This document shows positions 26,832 to 37,090 of a DNA stretch of 64,000 nt, one piece after another (within the stretch, counting starts at the first letter, position 1; each line of letters opens with the position of its first letter). The stretch is from positions 310,001 to 374,000 of the forward strand of contig NZ_CP029844.1 of NCBI RefSeq assembly GCF_003268615.1. The letters are read 5' to 3'. Source of the stretch: Blattabacterium clevelandi (GTDB taxonomy: Bacteria > Bacteroidota > Bacteroidia > Flavobacteriales > Blattabacteriaceae). A program made the translations under genes and the position numbers. A model generated the notes under the pieces. The model saw only the letters and a program-made list of their open reading frames with translations. It ran no database searches and was not told the origin of the DNA.

Positions 26832-27914
26832 ATGATGGAAAAAAATATTCTAAATAATAGTATAGACAGATCTTGGATTAACAAGTTTGATCAACCCCTA
26901 GTCATATCTGGTCCTTGTAGTGCAGAGAGCGAAAAACAAATCAAAGAAACAGCTATAAGGATGGACCCATCCTATGTACAAGCATTTAGAGCAGGTATAT
27001 GGAAACCTAGAACTAAACCGAATAATTTTGAAGGAATTGGGAAAGTTGGACTTCAATGGCTAAAAAATGTAAAAAAAAATACAGGATTAATGGTTGCTAC
27101 GGAAGTAGCTAATGCAGAACATGTCAAGTTGGCGTTATCTTTTGATATAGATATTCTTTGGATAGGAGCAAGAAGTACAGCAAGTCCATTTACTGTCCAA
27201 GAAATTGCGGATTCTTTAAAAGGAAAAGAGGATCAAATTATCTTAGTAAAAAATCCTATACATCCTGATCTAGAATTATGGATAGGAGCTTTAGAACGTT
27301 TATTTTCAAAAGGAGTTAAAAAATTAGGAGTTATACATCGTGGTTTTTATACCTATCAAACATCTAAATATCGTAATCAACCTAACTGGAATATATTATT
27401 GAATTTGAGGAGTATTCTTCCTAGAATTCCTATTATTTGTGATCCTTCACATATTTGTGGAAATAAAGAAGGAATTTTAGAAATTTCCAAAATAGCTTTT
27501 CATTTTTTTAGATGTGATGGATGGATGATCGAAAGTCATTGTGATCCTGATCATGCTTGGAGTGATGCTAAACAACAAATCACTCCTGAAAAACTTTTGG
27601 AAATGTTAAAAAAATTGATATATTCTAATAATTATGATGATGAAAAATATCAAAATCAGTTAAATTCGTTAAGAATCCTCATTGATGAAATAGATGAAAA
27701 TATTATTACTCTTTTAGCAGAAAGAATGAAAATTTCTAAAAAATTAGGAATTCTGAAAAAAAAATATAATATAGCTTTATTACAGAAAAATAGATGGGAG
27801 TATATTTTAAATAAATCTATCAAATTAGGAAAAGAATTAGGTGTTTCGGAAGATCTTATTGAAGAAATTTTCAAAATATTGCATAAAGAATCCATTAAAA
27901 TTCAAAAATATTAA
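26832..27914 (+). CDS. aroG: Bifunctional DAHP synthase / chorismate mutase
   Basis: Catalyses the first shikimate step and the branch step to prephenate. Residues about 1-260 are a type I beta DAHP synthase: VISGPCSAESEKQI, YVQAFRAGIWKPRTKP, LWIGARSTASPFTVQEIADS, GVIHRGFYTYQTSKYRN and ICDPSHICGNKEGI. Residues about 270-355 are an AroQ chorismate mutase helix bundle: LRILIDEIDENIITLLAERM, then ISKKLGILKKKYN. Mutase C-terminal to synthase is the Bacteroidetes arrangement. Two ATGs (26832, 26835) are adjacent. With pheA, the aminotransferase and tyrA it makes a compact Phe/Tyr operon, fitting provisioning of the host with cuticle precursors (inference). Confidence 0.95.
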   Translation: MMEKNILNNSIDRSWINKFDQPLVISGPCSAESEKQIKETAIRMDPSYVQAFRAGIWKPRTKPNNFEGIGKVGLQWLKNVKKNTGLMVATEVANAEHVKLALSFDIDILWIGARSTASPFTVQEIADSLKGKEDQIILVKNPIHPDLELWIGALERLFSKGVKKLGVIHRGFYTYQTSKYRNQPNWNILLNLRSILPRIPIICDPSHICGNKEGILEISKIAFHFFRCDGWMIESHCDPDHAWSDAKQQITPEKLLEMLKKLIYSNNYDDEKYQNQLNSLRILIDEIDENIITLLAERMKISKKLGILKKKYNIALLQKNRWEYILNKSIKLGKELGVSEDLIEEIFKILHKESIKIQKY

Positions 27915-27960
27915 AAATAGAATTTAGGAGAATAGCAAGCGAAGTCATCAAATAAAAAAA

Positions 27961-29214
27961 ATGCCTTATTTATTCACTAGCGAATCTGTTTCAGAAGGAC
28001 ATCCTGATAAAATATCGGATCAAATATCGGATGCTATATTAGATCATTTTCTAGCCTATGATTCAGAAGCAAAAGTAGCTATAGAAACTTTAGTTACTAC
28101 AGGGCAAATTGTATTAGCAGGAGAAGTCAATTCTAAAACTTGGGTAAATGTTCAAAAAATAGCTCGTGATACCCTTAGGAAGATTGGATATACGAAAAAT
28201 GAATATAGATTCAATGCAGATTCTTGTGGTGTTATTTCTTCTATTCAAGAACAATCTAGAGATTTATTCCAGGGTATACAAAATAAGAAAAAAGAAAATC
28301 AAGGTGCAGGTGACCAAGGTATTGTATTTGGGTATGCTATTAAGGAAACAGAAAATTATATGCCTTTATCATTAGAAATGTCTCATTCTTTATTAAGGGA
28401 ACTTTCATCCATACGAAATGAAGGAGAAAAAATGCTTTATTTACGTCCAGATGCAAAATCTCAAGTTACTCTGGAATATTCTGATAAAAATATCCCTATA
28501 CATATTCACACTATTGTAATTTCAACTCAACATGATGAATTTGATACAAAAGAAAAAATGCATAAACGGATAGTTCAAGATATTAAAAATATTTTGATTC
28601 CAAGGGTAAAGAATATCCTATCGAAGGATATAAAAAAATTATTTACCGATCGAACGAAATATTACATAAATTCTACAGGTAAATTTGTTACTGGAGGACC
28701 TCACGGAGATACTGGAATTACCGGAAGAAAAATCATCGTGGATACTTATGGAGGAAGAGGTTCTCATGGAGGAGGGTCTTTTTCTGGAAAAGATCCTTCT
28801 AAAGTGGATAGATCTGCTGCTTATGCTGCTAGGTATATTGCCAAAAATCTTGTTGCAGCAGGAGTCGCAGATGAATTATCGATACAAATATCTTATGCAG
28901 TTGGTATTGCAAAACCTATAGGAATTTTTGTGAATACTTATGGGTCTTCTAAAAAAGAACTTCTTGATGAAGATATTGTACTAAAAATTAAGAAAATTTT
29001 TGATTTTCGTCCTTACGCTATAACAAAAAAATTAAAATTGTGTAACCCAATATATGAGGAAACAGCTGTTTATGGACATATGGGAAAAATTCCAAAAAAA
29101 GTATGGAAATATTTTTCGGATATAGAAGGAAATAAAAAAAAACAAGAAGTAGAACTTTTCACATGGGAAAAATTGGACTATTTGCCTATAATCAAAGAAG
29201 TTTTTGATATTTAA
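27961..29214 (+). CDS. metK: S-adenosylmethionine synthetase
   Basis: Makes SAM from methionine and ATP, needed for the many methyltransferases here (prmC, rsmG, trmD, rlmB, mtaB). 417 aa with SESVSEGHPDKISDQISDAI, GAGDQGIVFGYA and the P-loop-like GGPHGDTGITGRKI and GGGSFSGKDPSKVDRSAAY. Full length. No SAM riboswitch is recognised in the 46 bases upstream. Confidence 0.97.
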   Translation: MPYLFTSESVSEGHPDKISDQISDAILDHFLAYDSEAKVAIETLVTTGQIVLAGEVNSKTWVNVQKIARDTLRKIGYTKNEYRFNADSCGVISSIQEQSRDLFQGIQNKKKENQGAGDQGIVFGYAIKETENYMPLSLEMSHSLLRELSSIRNEGEKMLYLRPDAKSQVTLEYSDKNIPIHIHTIVISTQHDEFDTKEKMHKRIVQDIKNILIPRVKNILSKDIKKLFTDRTKYYINSTGKFVTGGPHGDTGITGRKIIVDTYGGRGSHGGGSFSGKDPSKVDRSAAYAARYIAKNLVAAGVADELSIQISYAVGIAKPIGIFVNTYGSSKKELLDEDIVLKIKKIFDFRPYAITKKLKLCNPIYEETAVYGHMGKIPKKVWKYFSDIEGNKKKQEVELFTWEKLDYLPIIKEVFDI

Positions 29215-29253
29215 TTCAATAAAAAATAGGTATTTTTGGTTAAATTTTTAACT

Positions 29254-30054
29254 ATGTCTTACAATCTATTGAAAGGAAAAAAAGGGATTATATTTGGAGC
29301 TTTAGATGAAAATTCTATTGCTTGGAAGGTAGCAGAACGTGCTTATCAAGAAAAAGCGTCTTTTATTTTAACAAATACCCCTGCGGCTTTAAGAATGGGA
29401 AAAATTTATGAATTATCTCATAAAACAGAATCTATGGTAATTCCAGCAGATGCAACTTCTATGATAGATCTTAATATTTTGTTTGATAAAGCTTTAGATC
29501 ATTTTGGAGGAAAAATAGATTTTCTATTGCATTCCATTGCTATGTCCATAAATATTCGAAAAGGGATTCCTTATACCTCTATTAATTATGAATTTTTAAA
29601 AAAAGGATGGGAAATATCTGCCGTATCCTATCATAAAATCATGCAAACGGCTTGGAGTAAAAATGCCATGAACCAATGGGGATCTATTGTAGCTCTAACT
29701 TATGTGGCTTCTCAAAAAAGCTTTTCATATTATGGAGATATGTCTGATTATAAGTCTTATCTAGAGAGCATTACACGTAATTTTGGTTATCATTGGGGAA
29801 TAAAAAAAAAAGTTAGGGTTAATACGGTTTCACAATCTCCTACTGTTACAAAGGCCGCAAAATCTATTAAAGGATTCAATCAATTTTTTATTTTATCTGA
29901 AAAAATATCTCCTTTAGGAAATGCTTCGGCACAAGATTGCGCAAACTATATAATTACACTGTTTTCAGATTTTACAAGAAAAGTAACAATGCAAAATTTG
30001 TATCATGATGGAGGTTTTTCTAAAACAGGGATTAGTGAAACGATGATTTCATAA
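29254..30054 (+). CDS. fabI: Enoyl-ACP reductase (NADH)
   Basis: Last reductive step of fatty acid elongation. Short-chain dehydrogenase fold of 266 aa: MSYNLLKGKKGIIFGALDEN with the nucleotide loop, LLHSIAMS, and the FabI catalytic pair spaced Y-x6-K in YYGDMSDYKSYLES, then RVNTVSQSPTVTKAA. The ATG at 29254 is preferred over the TTG at 29236 because family members start here. 39 bases after metK. Confidence 0.94.
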   Translation: MSYNLLKGKKGIIFGALDENSIAWKVAERAYQEKASFILTNTPAALRMGKIYELSHKTESMVIPADATSMIDLNILFDKALDHFGGKIDFLLHSIAMSINIRKGIPYTSINYEFLKKGWEISAVSYHKIMQTAWSKNAMNQWGSIVALTYVASQKSFSYYGDMSDYKSYLESITRNFGYHWGIKKKVRVNTVSQSPTVTKAAKSIKGFNQFFILSEKISPLGNASAQDCANYIITLFSDFTRKVTMQNLYHDGGFSKTGISETMIS

Positions 30055-30096
30055 TTTTTATTTATTTATTTCAATTTTTTTAGAAAAATATAAAAT

Positions 30097-30753
30097 ATGA
30101 AAAAAATTATTTCTCCATCTTTACTTTCAGCAGACCTGGCTTTCTTATATCGTGATATAGAAATGCTAAATAAAAGTGAAGCAGATTGGTTCCATATTGA
30201 TATTATGGATTCCTCTTTTGTTTCTAATATTTCTTTTGGTACTTTGTTTATCAAACATGTCAAAAAATATACTCATAAACCTATAGATGTGCATTTAATG
30301 ATTATGCAACCAGAACACTATATAGAAGAATTTAAATCCTGTGGAGTAGATAACTTACATGTTCATTATGAAGCTTGTATACATTTAAACAGAACTATTA
30401 ATTCCATTAAAGAATATGGAATGAAAGTAGGTGTTGCAGTCAATCCTCATACTCCCGTTTTTCTTTTACAAGATGTTATTAAAGATATAGATTTTGTTTT
30501 ATTAATGAGCGTAAATCCTGGTTTTAGCGGACAAAAATTTATTCATCAAACTTATCAAAAAATAGAAGATACTAAAGATTTGATTTTTAAAAAAAATTCT
30601 TCTGCACTTATCGAAGTAGATGGAGGTATTAATTTAGAAATTGCTTCTTTATTATTCAAAAATGGAGCAGATATATTGGTAGCAGGAACTACTATTTTTT
30701 CGAATTCTAACCCAAAAAAAATTATTCATAGAATGAAATTAGGAAGCATTTAA
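30097..30753 (+). CDS. rpe: Ribulose-phosphate 3-epimerase
   Basis: Interconverts ribulose 5-phosphate and xylulose 5-phosphate in the pentose phosphate pathway. TIM barrel of 218 aa with ISPSLLSADLAFL, WFHIDIMDSSFVSNISFG (metal His/Asp), PIDVHLMI, LLMSVNPGFSGQKFI and IEVDGGINLEIA. Full length with all metal ligands visible. dnaG follows after 40 bases. Confidence 0.95.
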   Translation: MKKIISPSLLSADLAFLYRDIEMLNKSEADWFHIDIMDSSFVSNISFGTLFIKHVKKYTHKPIDVHLMIMQPEHYIEEFKSCGVDNLHVHYEACIHLNRTINSIKEYGMKVGVAVNPHTPVFLLQDVIKDIDFVLLMSVNPGFSGQKFIHQTYQKIEDTKDLIFKKNSSALIEVDGGINLEIASLLFKNGADILVAGTTIFSNSNPKKIIHRMKLGSI

Positions 30754-30793
30754 AATCAGATTTTTGTATTCTTATTCTTTTTTTTGAATAATC

Positions 30794-32632
30794 ATGATTT
30801 CTAAAGAAACTATAAAACGAATATTTTATTCTTCTTGTATAGAAGAAGTTATCGGAGATTTTGTTTTTTTAAAAAAAAGTGGTCTAAACTATAGAGGTCT
30901 TAGTCCATTTTCTAATGAAAAAACACCTTCTCTGATTGTTTCTCCTACAAAAAAAATATGGAAAGATTTCAGTTCTGGAAAAGGTGGAAATATTATTACT
31001 TTTCTTATGGAATACGAAAAATTAACTTATGTAGAATCCTTACATTATTTAGCTAAAAAGTATAATATAAAGATTCATGAATCTGAAGAAAATACAGAAT
31101 TTAGGAAAATTTATCATGAAAAATATGGAATTTTATATTTAATACAGAATTATGCAAAATGTTTTTTCATTCAACAATTACATTCCACAAAAGAAGGTCA
31201 AGAAAAGGGATTGAATTATTTAATAAAAAAAAGAGGATTTGATATGAAAACGATTCATCAATTTGAATTAGGTTATGCCAATTCTTCTTGGATATTATTT
31301 ACGGAAACAGCTTTAAAAAAAGGATTTAAAATACGTGATTTAAAAAAATCTGGTCTTACTAAATTCAAAAAATCCAATAATTTTGACTGTTTTCGTGAAC
31401 GTATCATTTTTCCTATACATGATTTATCAGGTGGGGTTATAGGATTTGGTGGTAGGACTATTAATAGTTATTCCCGTACAACGAAATATTTAAATTCATC
31501 CGAAAATGATATTTTTCAAAAAAGTAAAATTTTGTATGGTTTATTTCAAGCTAAAAAAACTATTTTAAAAGAGAATCTTTGTTATTTAGTAGAGGGATAT
31601 GCAGATGTCCTTTCTTTGCATCAATCTGGAATAAAAAATGTTGTATCCTCTTCTGGGACTTCCTTGACAATTGATCAAATATTATTAATTAAGAAATTTA
31701 CAAGAAATATTGTTCTTTTTTACGATGGGGACCGTTCTGGAATTCAAGCTTCTTTAAGAGGAATAAATATGTTCTTGGAACAAGAAATGAACTTACGTAT
31801 ATTATTGACTAATAATGGAGAAGATCCAGATACTATTTCGAAAAAATATTCTTATTCTCAATTGAGATATTTTTTAGAAAAAAAAAGTTATAATTTTGTT
31901 TCTTTTAAACAAAAAATGTTTGAAAAATTCTGTCAAGATGATCCAATTAAAAAATCGTTTTTAGTTTTGAATATTTTGAAGAGCATTTCAAAAGTATCCA
32001 ATCTGATTCAAAGAGAATTATATATAGAAGTAGCTTCCAAAAATCTAAAAATTCGTAAAGAAATTTTAATTTCTGAATTGGAAAGAATAAATAATAAAAA
32101 AATTTATAAGAAAAATAAAACTATTAGTATTAGTTCAGAAAAAACTAACAAAAATATTCTTCTTCTAATTGAAGAAAAGTTGATTCAGTTGATTTTAAAT
32201 TATGGAGATAAGGAGATAAAAATAGAAGGATCTAAGACAACAGTTTCCGAAAAAATATTCCAGACTTTTCAATTCCATAATTTTCGTTTTTCTTTGGATT
32301 CTCATCAAAAAATATTTGACCAAATTTGTTTACAAAAAAAGGAAATAAAAAAATGGAAATTTTTGTATCATAAAAATACGAAATCCTATTCATTATCCAA
32401 ATGGGATAAAAAAGGAATTGAAGTGTCCTCTAAAGAGGATAACATAGATCGATATCTTATAGACCTTTTATTGAGATATAAGTCCCAATATTTTTTGAAA
32501 TTAATTCAAAAAGAAATCAGTAATTTTAGAAAAAATATTAAAATTGAGAATAAGAAAGATCTTTTACAAAAAATAATGAATTTAACAATTTTAAAAAATG
32601 AACTGAATAAAAAATTACATAGATATGTATAA
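30794..32632 (+). CDS. dnaG: DNA primase, zinc ligands substituted
   Basis: Makes RNA primers at the replication fork. 612 aa: an N-terminal zinc-ribbon-like region, the Toprim catalytic core with LVEGYADVLSLHQSG and LFYDGDRSGIQA, and a helical C-terminal region for helicase contact. In the N-terminal module the positions of the CHC2 zinc ligands read Ser37 and Ser40 in GLSPFSNEKTPS and Asp58 and Ser61 in WKDFSSGKGG, so none of the four Cys/His ligands is present although the surrounding residues are conserved. The core acidic residues are intact. I recall a similar pattern in some Flavobacteria, so this may be lineage-wide. Confidence 0.95.
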   Translation: MISKETIKRIFYSSCIEEVIGDFVFLKKSGLNYRGLSPFSNEKTPSLIVSPTKKIWKDFSSGKGGNIITFLMEYEKLTYVESLHYLAKKYNIKIHESEENTEFRKIYHEKYGILYLIQNYAKCFFIQQLHSTKEGQEKGLNYLIKKRGFDMKTIHQFELGYANSSWILFTETALKKGFKIRDLKKSGLTKFKKSNNFDCFRERIIFPIHDLSGGVIGFGGRTINSYSRTTKYLNSSENDIFQKSKILYGLFQAKKTILKENLCYLVEGYADVLSLHQSGIKNVVSSSGTSLTIDQILLIKKFTRNIVLFYDGDRSGIQASLRGINMFLEQEMNLRILLTNNGEDPDTISKKYSYSQLRYFLEKKSYNFVSFKQKMFEKFCQDDPIKKSFLVLNILKSISKVSNLIQRELYIEVASKNLKIRKEILISELERINNKKIYKKNKTISISSEKTNKNILLLIEEKLIQLILNYGDKEIKIEGSKTTVSEKIFQTFQFHNFRFSLDSHQKIFDQICLQKKEIKKWKFLYHKNTKSYSLSKWDKKGIEVSSKEDNIDRYLIDLLLRYKSQYFLKLIQKEISNFRKNIKIENKKDLLQKIMNLTILKNELNKKLHRYV

Positions 32633-32740
32633 AAATGAAAAAATATTCATTATAGAATTTATGTAAAATGGAAGATGACTTGTTTTATTTTTGATTCTTA
32701 TAAGAATTTTGGTAAATTCGTGCATATAAAATATAGAAAA

Positions 32741-33367
32741 ATGAATACATTAATTGCAAAAAAAGCGCCTAATTTTACAGCTAATGCAGTATTAAATGGA
32801 AAAGAAATTGTTCCAAATTTTACTTTGGAACAATTTAAGGGAAGTAAATATGTATTGCTTTTTTTCTATCCTAAAGATTTTACTTTTGTATGTCCAACAG
32901 AAATATATGCATTTCAAGAAAAAATGAAGGATTTTGAATCTAGAAATGTACAAATAATTGCTGTATCTACAGATACAGAACAATCGCATTGGGCTTGGTT
33001 GCAGATTCCAAAAGAAAAAGGGGGTATATATGGTGTTACATATCCTATCGTTTCAGATATCAATAAAACTATATCCCATAATTATGGAGTTTTATCTGCA
33101 AATTGGATTTGCAATAATGAAGAATTGAAAGCAACGGGAGAAATGATTTCTTATAGAGGATTGTTTTTAATAGATAAAAATGGGATTATAAGACATCTTT
33201 TAATTAATGATTTTCCTTTGGGTAGAAATGTAGATGAAGCAATTCGTATGATCGATGCTCTTCAGTATTATGAAAAAAGTGGAGAAGTTTGTCCAGCAAA
33301 TTGGAAAAAAGGTAAAAAATCTATGAAAGCTAGTCATAGTGGTCTTTTAGATTATTTTTCTTCTTAA
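32741..33367 (+). CDS. 2-Cys peroxiredoxin (AhpC/Tsa family)
   Basis: Reduces hydrogen peroxide and organic peroxides. From ATG 32741 the protein is 208 aa: MNTLIAKKAPNFTANAVLNG, the peroxidatic Cys in YPKDFTFVCPTEIYAFQ and the resolving Cys in GEVCPANWKKGKKSM. The longer reading from 32675 adds 22 residues without family resemblance. It probably takes electrons from thioredoxin (inference). Confidence 0.93.
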   Translation: MNTLIAKKAPNFTANAVLNGKEIVPNFTLEQFKGSKYVLLFFYPKDFTFVCPTEIYAFQEKMKDFESRNVQIIAVSTDTEQSHWAWLQIPKEKGGIYGVTYPIVSDINKTISHNYGVLSANWICNNEELKATGEMISYRGLFLIDKNGIIRHLLINDFPLGRNVDEAIRMIDALQYYEKSGEVCPANWKKGKKSMKASHSGLLDYFSS

Positions 33368-33423
33368 AAAAAACTCTGAAAAAAAAGGTTAATTTCCGTT
33401 AATTAATATTATCTTTCATTTAA

Positions 33424-34746
33424 ATGGGGAAAAAAAGAATTGCATTTTATACAATGGGGTGTAAGCTAAATTATGCAGAAACTTCCACTATAGCGAGAAA
33501 ATTTTCTAATTTAAATTATGAACATGTTTCTTTCAAGGGAGTTGCAGATATTTATGTGATCAATAGTTGTTCTGTTACCAAAAATGCAGATTTGGAATTT
33601 AAGTACATTGTACGTTCTTTTATGAAGAAAAATGCAAAATCTTTTATTATTGCAGTAGGATGTTATGCACAACTTAATCCTAAAGAGATTTCTTATATAC
33701 GTGGCGTAGATATGGTATTGGGGTCTGAAGAAAAATTTAAAATAATCGATTATATCCATCAAATTCATTTATTTAAAAGATATCCTGCAAAAATTATTTC
33801 AAAAAAAACATTTTCTTATTTTTCATCGTATTCTATTGGAGATAGAACTCGGTCTTTTTTAAAAATCCAAGATGGATGTGATTATAAATGTAGTTATTGT
33901 ATTATTCCTATGGCAAGAGGTAGATCTAGATCTGAGAGTATAGAAAATATCTTGAAAAAGATCAGGATACTTTTTAATAAAGGAGTAAAAGAAATAGTAT
34001 TAACGGGAATCAATATTGGAGACTATGGAAAGAAAATAGATGGGATACATCAATATCGTACCTATACATTTTTTGATTTAATCCAGGCTATAGATAATAA
34101 AATAAAAGAAAAGGGAAGAATCCGTTTATCTTCAATAGAACCTAATTTATTGAAAAACGAATGTATTGAATTTTTATCGAAAAGTAAACATTTTGTTCCT
34201 CACTTTCATATTCCTTTACAATCTGGAAGTAACGATATATTGGAAAAAATGCAAAGACGTTATAGAAGAGAACTTTATCAAGAAAAAGTAAAAATTATAC
34301 GGAATTTACTCCCAGATGCTTATATAGGTTCAGATATTATTGTTGGATTTCCTGGAGAAACACATAAACATTTTTTAGAAACTTTTCATTTTTTGAAAAA
34401 ATTAGAAATTTCTTCTTTACATATATTTTCTTATTCTCAAAGACCTAATACTAGATCTATAACTATACAGGAAAAAGTATCTAAAAAAATACAATGGAAA
34501 AGGAACAAAATATTAAGAGCACTTTCCAAAAAAAAATATTTTTCTTTTTGTGAAAGACAAATTTATACGAAAAAAACTGTTTTGTTTGAAAATAATTCTA
34601 CGAATAACGAATATTTGTATGGATATACAGAAAATTATATTCGAACAAAAATATCTTCAAATCCAATATTAAAAAATACATTACAAAATGTACTTTTAAC
34701 GGAAGTAGATAAAGATGGTATCATGATTGCTAAATCTATTAAATAA
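33424..34746 (+). CDS. mtaB: tRNA threonylcarbamoyladenosine (t6A37) methylthiotransferase MtaB
   Basis: Radical SAM enzyme that adds a methylthio group to t6A37 of tRNA. 440 aa: N-terminal UPF0004 domain with FYTMGCKLNYAETS and AVGCYAQLNP holding the auxiliary cluster cysteines, the radical SAM CxxxCxxC in DGCDYKCSYCIIPMARG, then a TRAM-like tail. The GCKLN form of the first motif marks MtaB rather than MiaB or RimO. Its last bases overlap the convergent lipB by 8. Confidence 0.93.
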   Translation: MGKKRIAFYTMGCKLNYAETSTIARKFSNLNYEHVSFKGVADIYVINSCSVTKNADLEFKYIVRSFMKKNAKSFIIAVGCYAQLNPKEISYIRGVDMVLGSEEKFKIIDYIHQIHLFKRYPAKIISKKTFSYFSSYSIGDRTRSFLKIQDGCDYKCSYCIIPMARGRSRSESIENILKKIRILFNKGVKEIVLTGINIGDYGKKIDGIHQYRTYTFFDLIQAIDNKIKEKGRIRLSSIEPNLLKNECIEFLSKSKHFVPHFHIPLQSGSNDILEKMQRRYRRELYQEKVKIIRNLLPDAYIGSDIIVGFPGETHKHFLETFHFLKKLEISSLHIFSYSQRPNTRSITIQEKVSKKIQWKRNKILRALSKKKYFSFCERQIYTKKTVLFENNSTNNEYLYGYTENYIRTKISSNPILKNTLQNVLLTEVDKDGIMIAKSIK

Positions 34747-35464
34747 CTTTTATTTTTCTATTTATAATAAATTTTACATTAAAAATTTCTTTAAAAGATT
34801 TTTTTACTAGATATTTTGTATATGAAAAGGATATCTTATTTTTTAATTCTTTTTCTAATGAAGTTACTTCTTGATTGTTGAAAAGACCACAAGGAATGAT
34901 ATAATTAAAATACCGTAAATCTGTATTTACATTTATAGCAAAACCATGCATGGTAACCCAACGACTCATTCTAATTCCTATCGAACATATTTTTTTATAT
35001 TTACCATTTTTTTTCTTTAACCAAACTCCTGTTTTTCCTTTTTCTCGTTCCCCTTTTATTCCATGATTTTTTAGAAAATGAATAATGACTTCTTCTAAAA
35101 GACGTAGATATTTGTGAATATCAGTAAAAAAATAGTCCATATTTAAAATTGGGTATACAACTAATTGGCCAGGACCATGATAAGTTATATCTCCTCCTCT
35201 ATCTGTTTGATAAAATGTAGCATCTATTTTTTTTAAAAAATCCGATGATACTAATAAATGTTTATTTTTTCCATTTTTTCCTATCGTATATACATGTGGA
35301 TGCTCTACAAAGAGTAAATATCCTGCTATTTCGTTTTTATTATGAAAAAATCTGTTTTTTACTTTTTTTTGGATAATATCATCAAATAATATTTTTTGAT
35401 ATTTCCAAGTTTCTTTATATTCTTTTTTTCCTAAGTCTTCGAAAAAAAGTATTTTTTTTTTCAT
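34739..35464 (-). CDS. lipB: Octanoyltransferase LipB
   Basis: Moves octanoyl from acyl carrier protein to lipoyl domains of 2-oxoacid dehydrogenases. 241 aa with FVEHPHVYTIGKNGK, the signature RGGDITYHGPGQLVVYP (catalytic region) and MHGFAINVNTDLRYFNYIIP, PCG and the conserved ACP-docking end. It overlaps mtaB tail to tail by 8 bases. Divergent from lysS with a 97-base gap. Confidence 0.95.
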   Translation of the reverse strand: MKKKILFFEDLGKKEYKETWKYQKILFDDIIQKKVKNRFFHNKNEIAGYLLFVEHPHVYTIGKNGKNKHLLVSSDFLKKIDATFYQTDRGGDITYHGPGQLVVYPILNMDYFFTDIHKYLRLLEEVIIHFLKNHGIKGEREKGKTGVWLKKKNGKYKKICSIGIRMSRWVTMHGFAINVNTDLRYFNYIIPCGLFNNQEVTSLEKELKNKISFSYTKYLVKKSFKEIFNVKFIINRKIKVI

Positions 35465-35561
35465 AATTTTTTAATTTTGAAAAATTAATAATACAATAAA
35501 AAAACAAATGTACCTTCGTATTGTTTTTACAATCATACAATTCTCTGCATGAAATATTTTT

Positions 35562-37079
35562 ATGCCTAATTTATCAGAACAACAAATTATACGTATAAAA
35601 AAATTGAATCAATTAAGACAATTAGGGATAAATCCTTATCCTCCAGAGGAGTATTTTATTACAAATACTATTTTTGATATAAAAAAAAATTTTAGAGAAA
35701 AAGCCCCTATCAGCATAGCTGGACGTTTAATACGTTTACGAATTTTAGGAAAAGCTTCTTTTGGAGAAATAAAAGATCACACAGAATGTATACAAATATA
35801 CTTTAATAAGAATCATTTTTACTCAGAAAAAATGGAAAAAGAGGAATCCTACAATATTTTTTTAAAAAAACTTATAGATATAGGAGATATTATTGGAGTT
35901 AAAGGTAATTTATTTAAGACAAAAATGAATGAAATTACTATACATGTTCATAGATTAACTATCCTATCTAAATCTTTACGACCATTACCACAAGTAAAAA
36001 TAGATAAAAAAAATAAAAAAATATATGATGCTTTTTCTAATACTGAACAACGTTATCGTATGCGTTATGTAGATCTTATTGTGAATGATCATGTTAGAAA
36101 TATTTTTTTAAAACGTACTCGTATAATACGAGAAATTAGAAATTTTTTAGACCATAAAGGTTATTTAGAAGTGGATACTCCTATTCTACAATCTATTCCT
36201 GGTGGAGCTGTAGCTCGTCCTTTTATTACCTATCATAATTCACTTGGAATTCCATTATATTTACGTATTGCTAATGAACTTTATTTAAAAAGACTAATCA
36301 TTGGTGGATTTCACGGAGTATATGAATTTTCTAAAAATTTTAGAAATGAAGGAATGGATCGTATTCATAATCCAGAATTTACGGTGTTAGAACTTTATGT
36401 TGCTTATAAAGATTATTATTGGATGATGAAATTTACAGAAGAACTTTTGAAGTGTATTTACAAAAAAGTTCAAAAGGATGATAAGGGTATTTTAATAGAA
36501 AAAAATCGTATTAATTTTAAAACTCCATTTCCAAGAATTCCTATATTGGATTCTATTCAAAAAAATACTGGATTTGATATTATCAATATGGAAGAGGAAG
36601 AATTAAGAAAAGTTTGTAAAAAATTGCATATAGAGATAGAGGAAAATATAAAAATGAGCAAAGCTAAAATGATTGAAAAAATTTTTGAAGAAAAATGCGA
36701 AAAAAATTACATAAATCCTACTTTTATTATCGATTTTCCTATAGAAATGAGCCCATTAACGAAAAGACATCGTCATAATAAAAATTTATCAGAACGTTTT
36801 GAATTACTTATCAACGGACAAGAAATTGCTAATTCTTATTCAGAACTTAATGATCCTATAGATCAACTCGATCGTTTTCGAGAACAAATCAAATTATCTG
36901 AAAAAAATACAGATGAATCTATGTTGCTTGATAAAGATTTTATACGATCTTTAGAATTTGGGATGCCTCCTACTGCAGGGATTGGAATTGGAATAGATCG
37001 ATTGGTCATGTTATTTACGAAGAAAAGTTCTATTCAAGAAGTCTTATTTTTTCCGCAAATGCGACCAGAAAAAAAATAA
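35562..37079 (+). CDS. lysS: Lysyl-tRNA synthetase (class II)
   Basis: Charges tRNA-Lys. 505 aa: an OB-fold anticodon domain (ISIAGRLIRLRILGKASFGE), motif 1 around LDHKGYLEVDTPILQSIPGG, motif 2 FEFSKNFRNEGM with IHNPEFTVLELYVAY, the lysine pocket INGQEIANSYSELNDP, and motif 3 GMPPTAGIGIGIDRLVMLF. Full length. TACCTTCG about 50 bases upstream is one mismatch from the Bacteroidetes -7 consensus. With lysA gone (12.4 kb), the lysine charged would come from the host or another partner (inference). Confidence 0.96.
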   Translation: MPNLSEQQIIRIKKLNQLRQLGINPYPPEEYFITNTIFDIKKNFREKAPISIAGRLIRLRILGKASFGEIKDHTECIQIYFNKNHFYSEKMEKEESYNIFLKKLIDIGDIIGVKGNLFKTKMNEITIHVHRLTILSKSLRPLPQVKIDKKNKKIYDAFSNTEQRYRMRYVDLIVNDHVRNIFLKRTRIIREIRNFLDHKGYLEVDTPILQSIPGGAVARPFITYHNSLGIPLYLRIANELYLKRLIIGGFHGVYEFSKNFRNEGMDRIHNPEFTVLELYVAYKDYYWMMKFTEELLKCIYKKVQKDDKGILIEKNRINFKTPFPRIPILDSIQKNTGFDIINMEEEELRKVCKKLHIEIEENIKMSKAKMIEKIFEEKCEKNYINPTFIIDFPIEMSPLTKRHRHNKNLSERFELLINGQEIANSYSELNDPIDQLDRFREQIKLSEKNTDESMLLDKDFIRSLEFGMPPTAGIGIGIDRLVMLFTKKSSIQEVLFFPQMRPEKK

Positions 37080-37090
37080 AATAAATAGGT

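Noticed and set aside
28166-28921. Second-frame open frames inside metK
   Set aside because: metK is complete in its own frame with all motifs; these are shadows.
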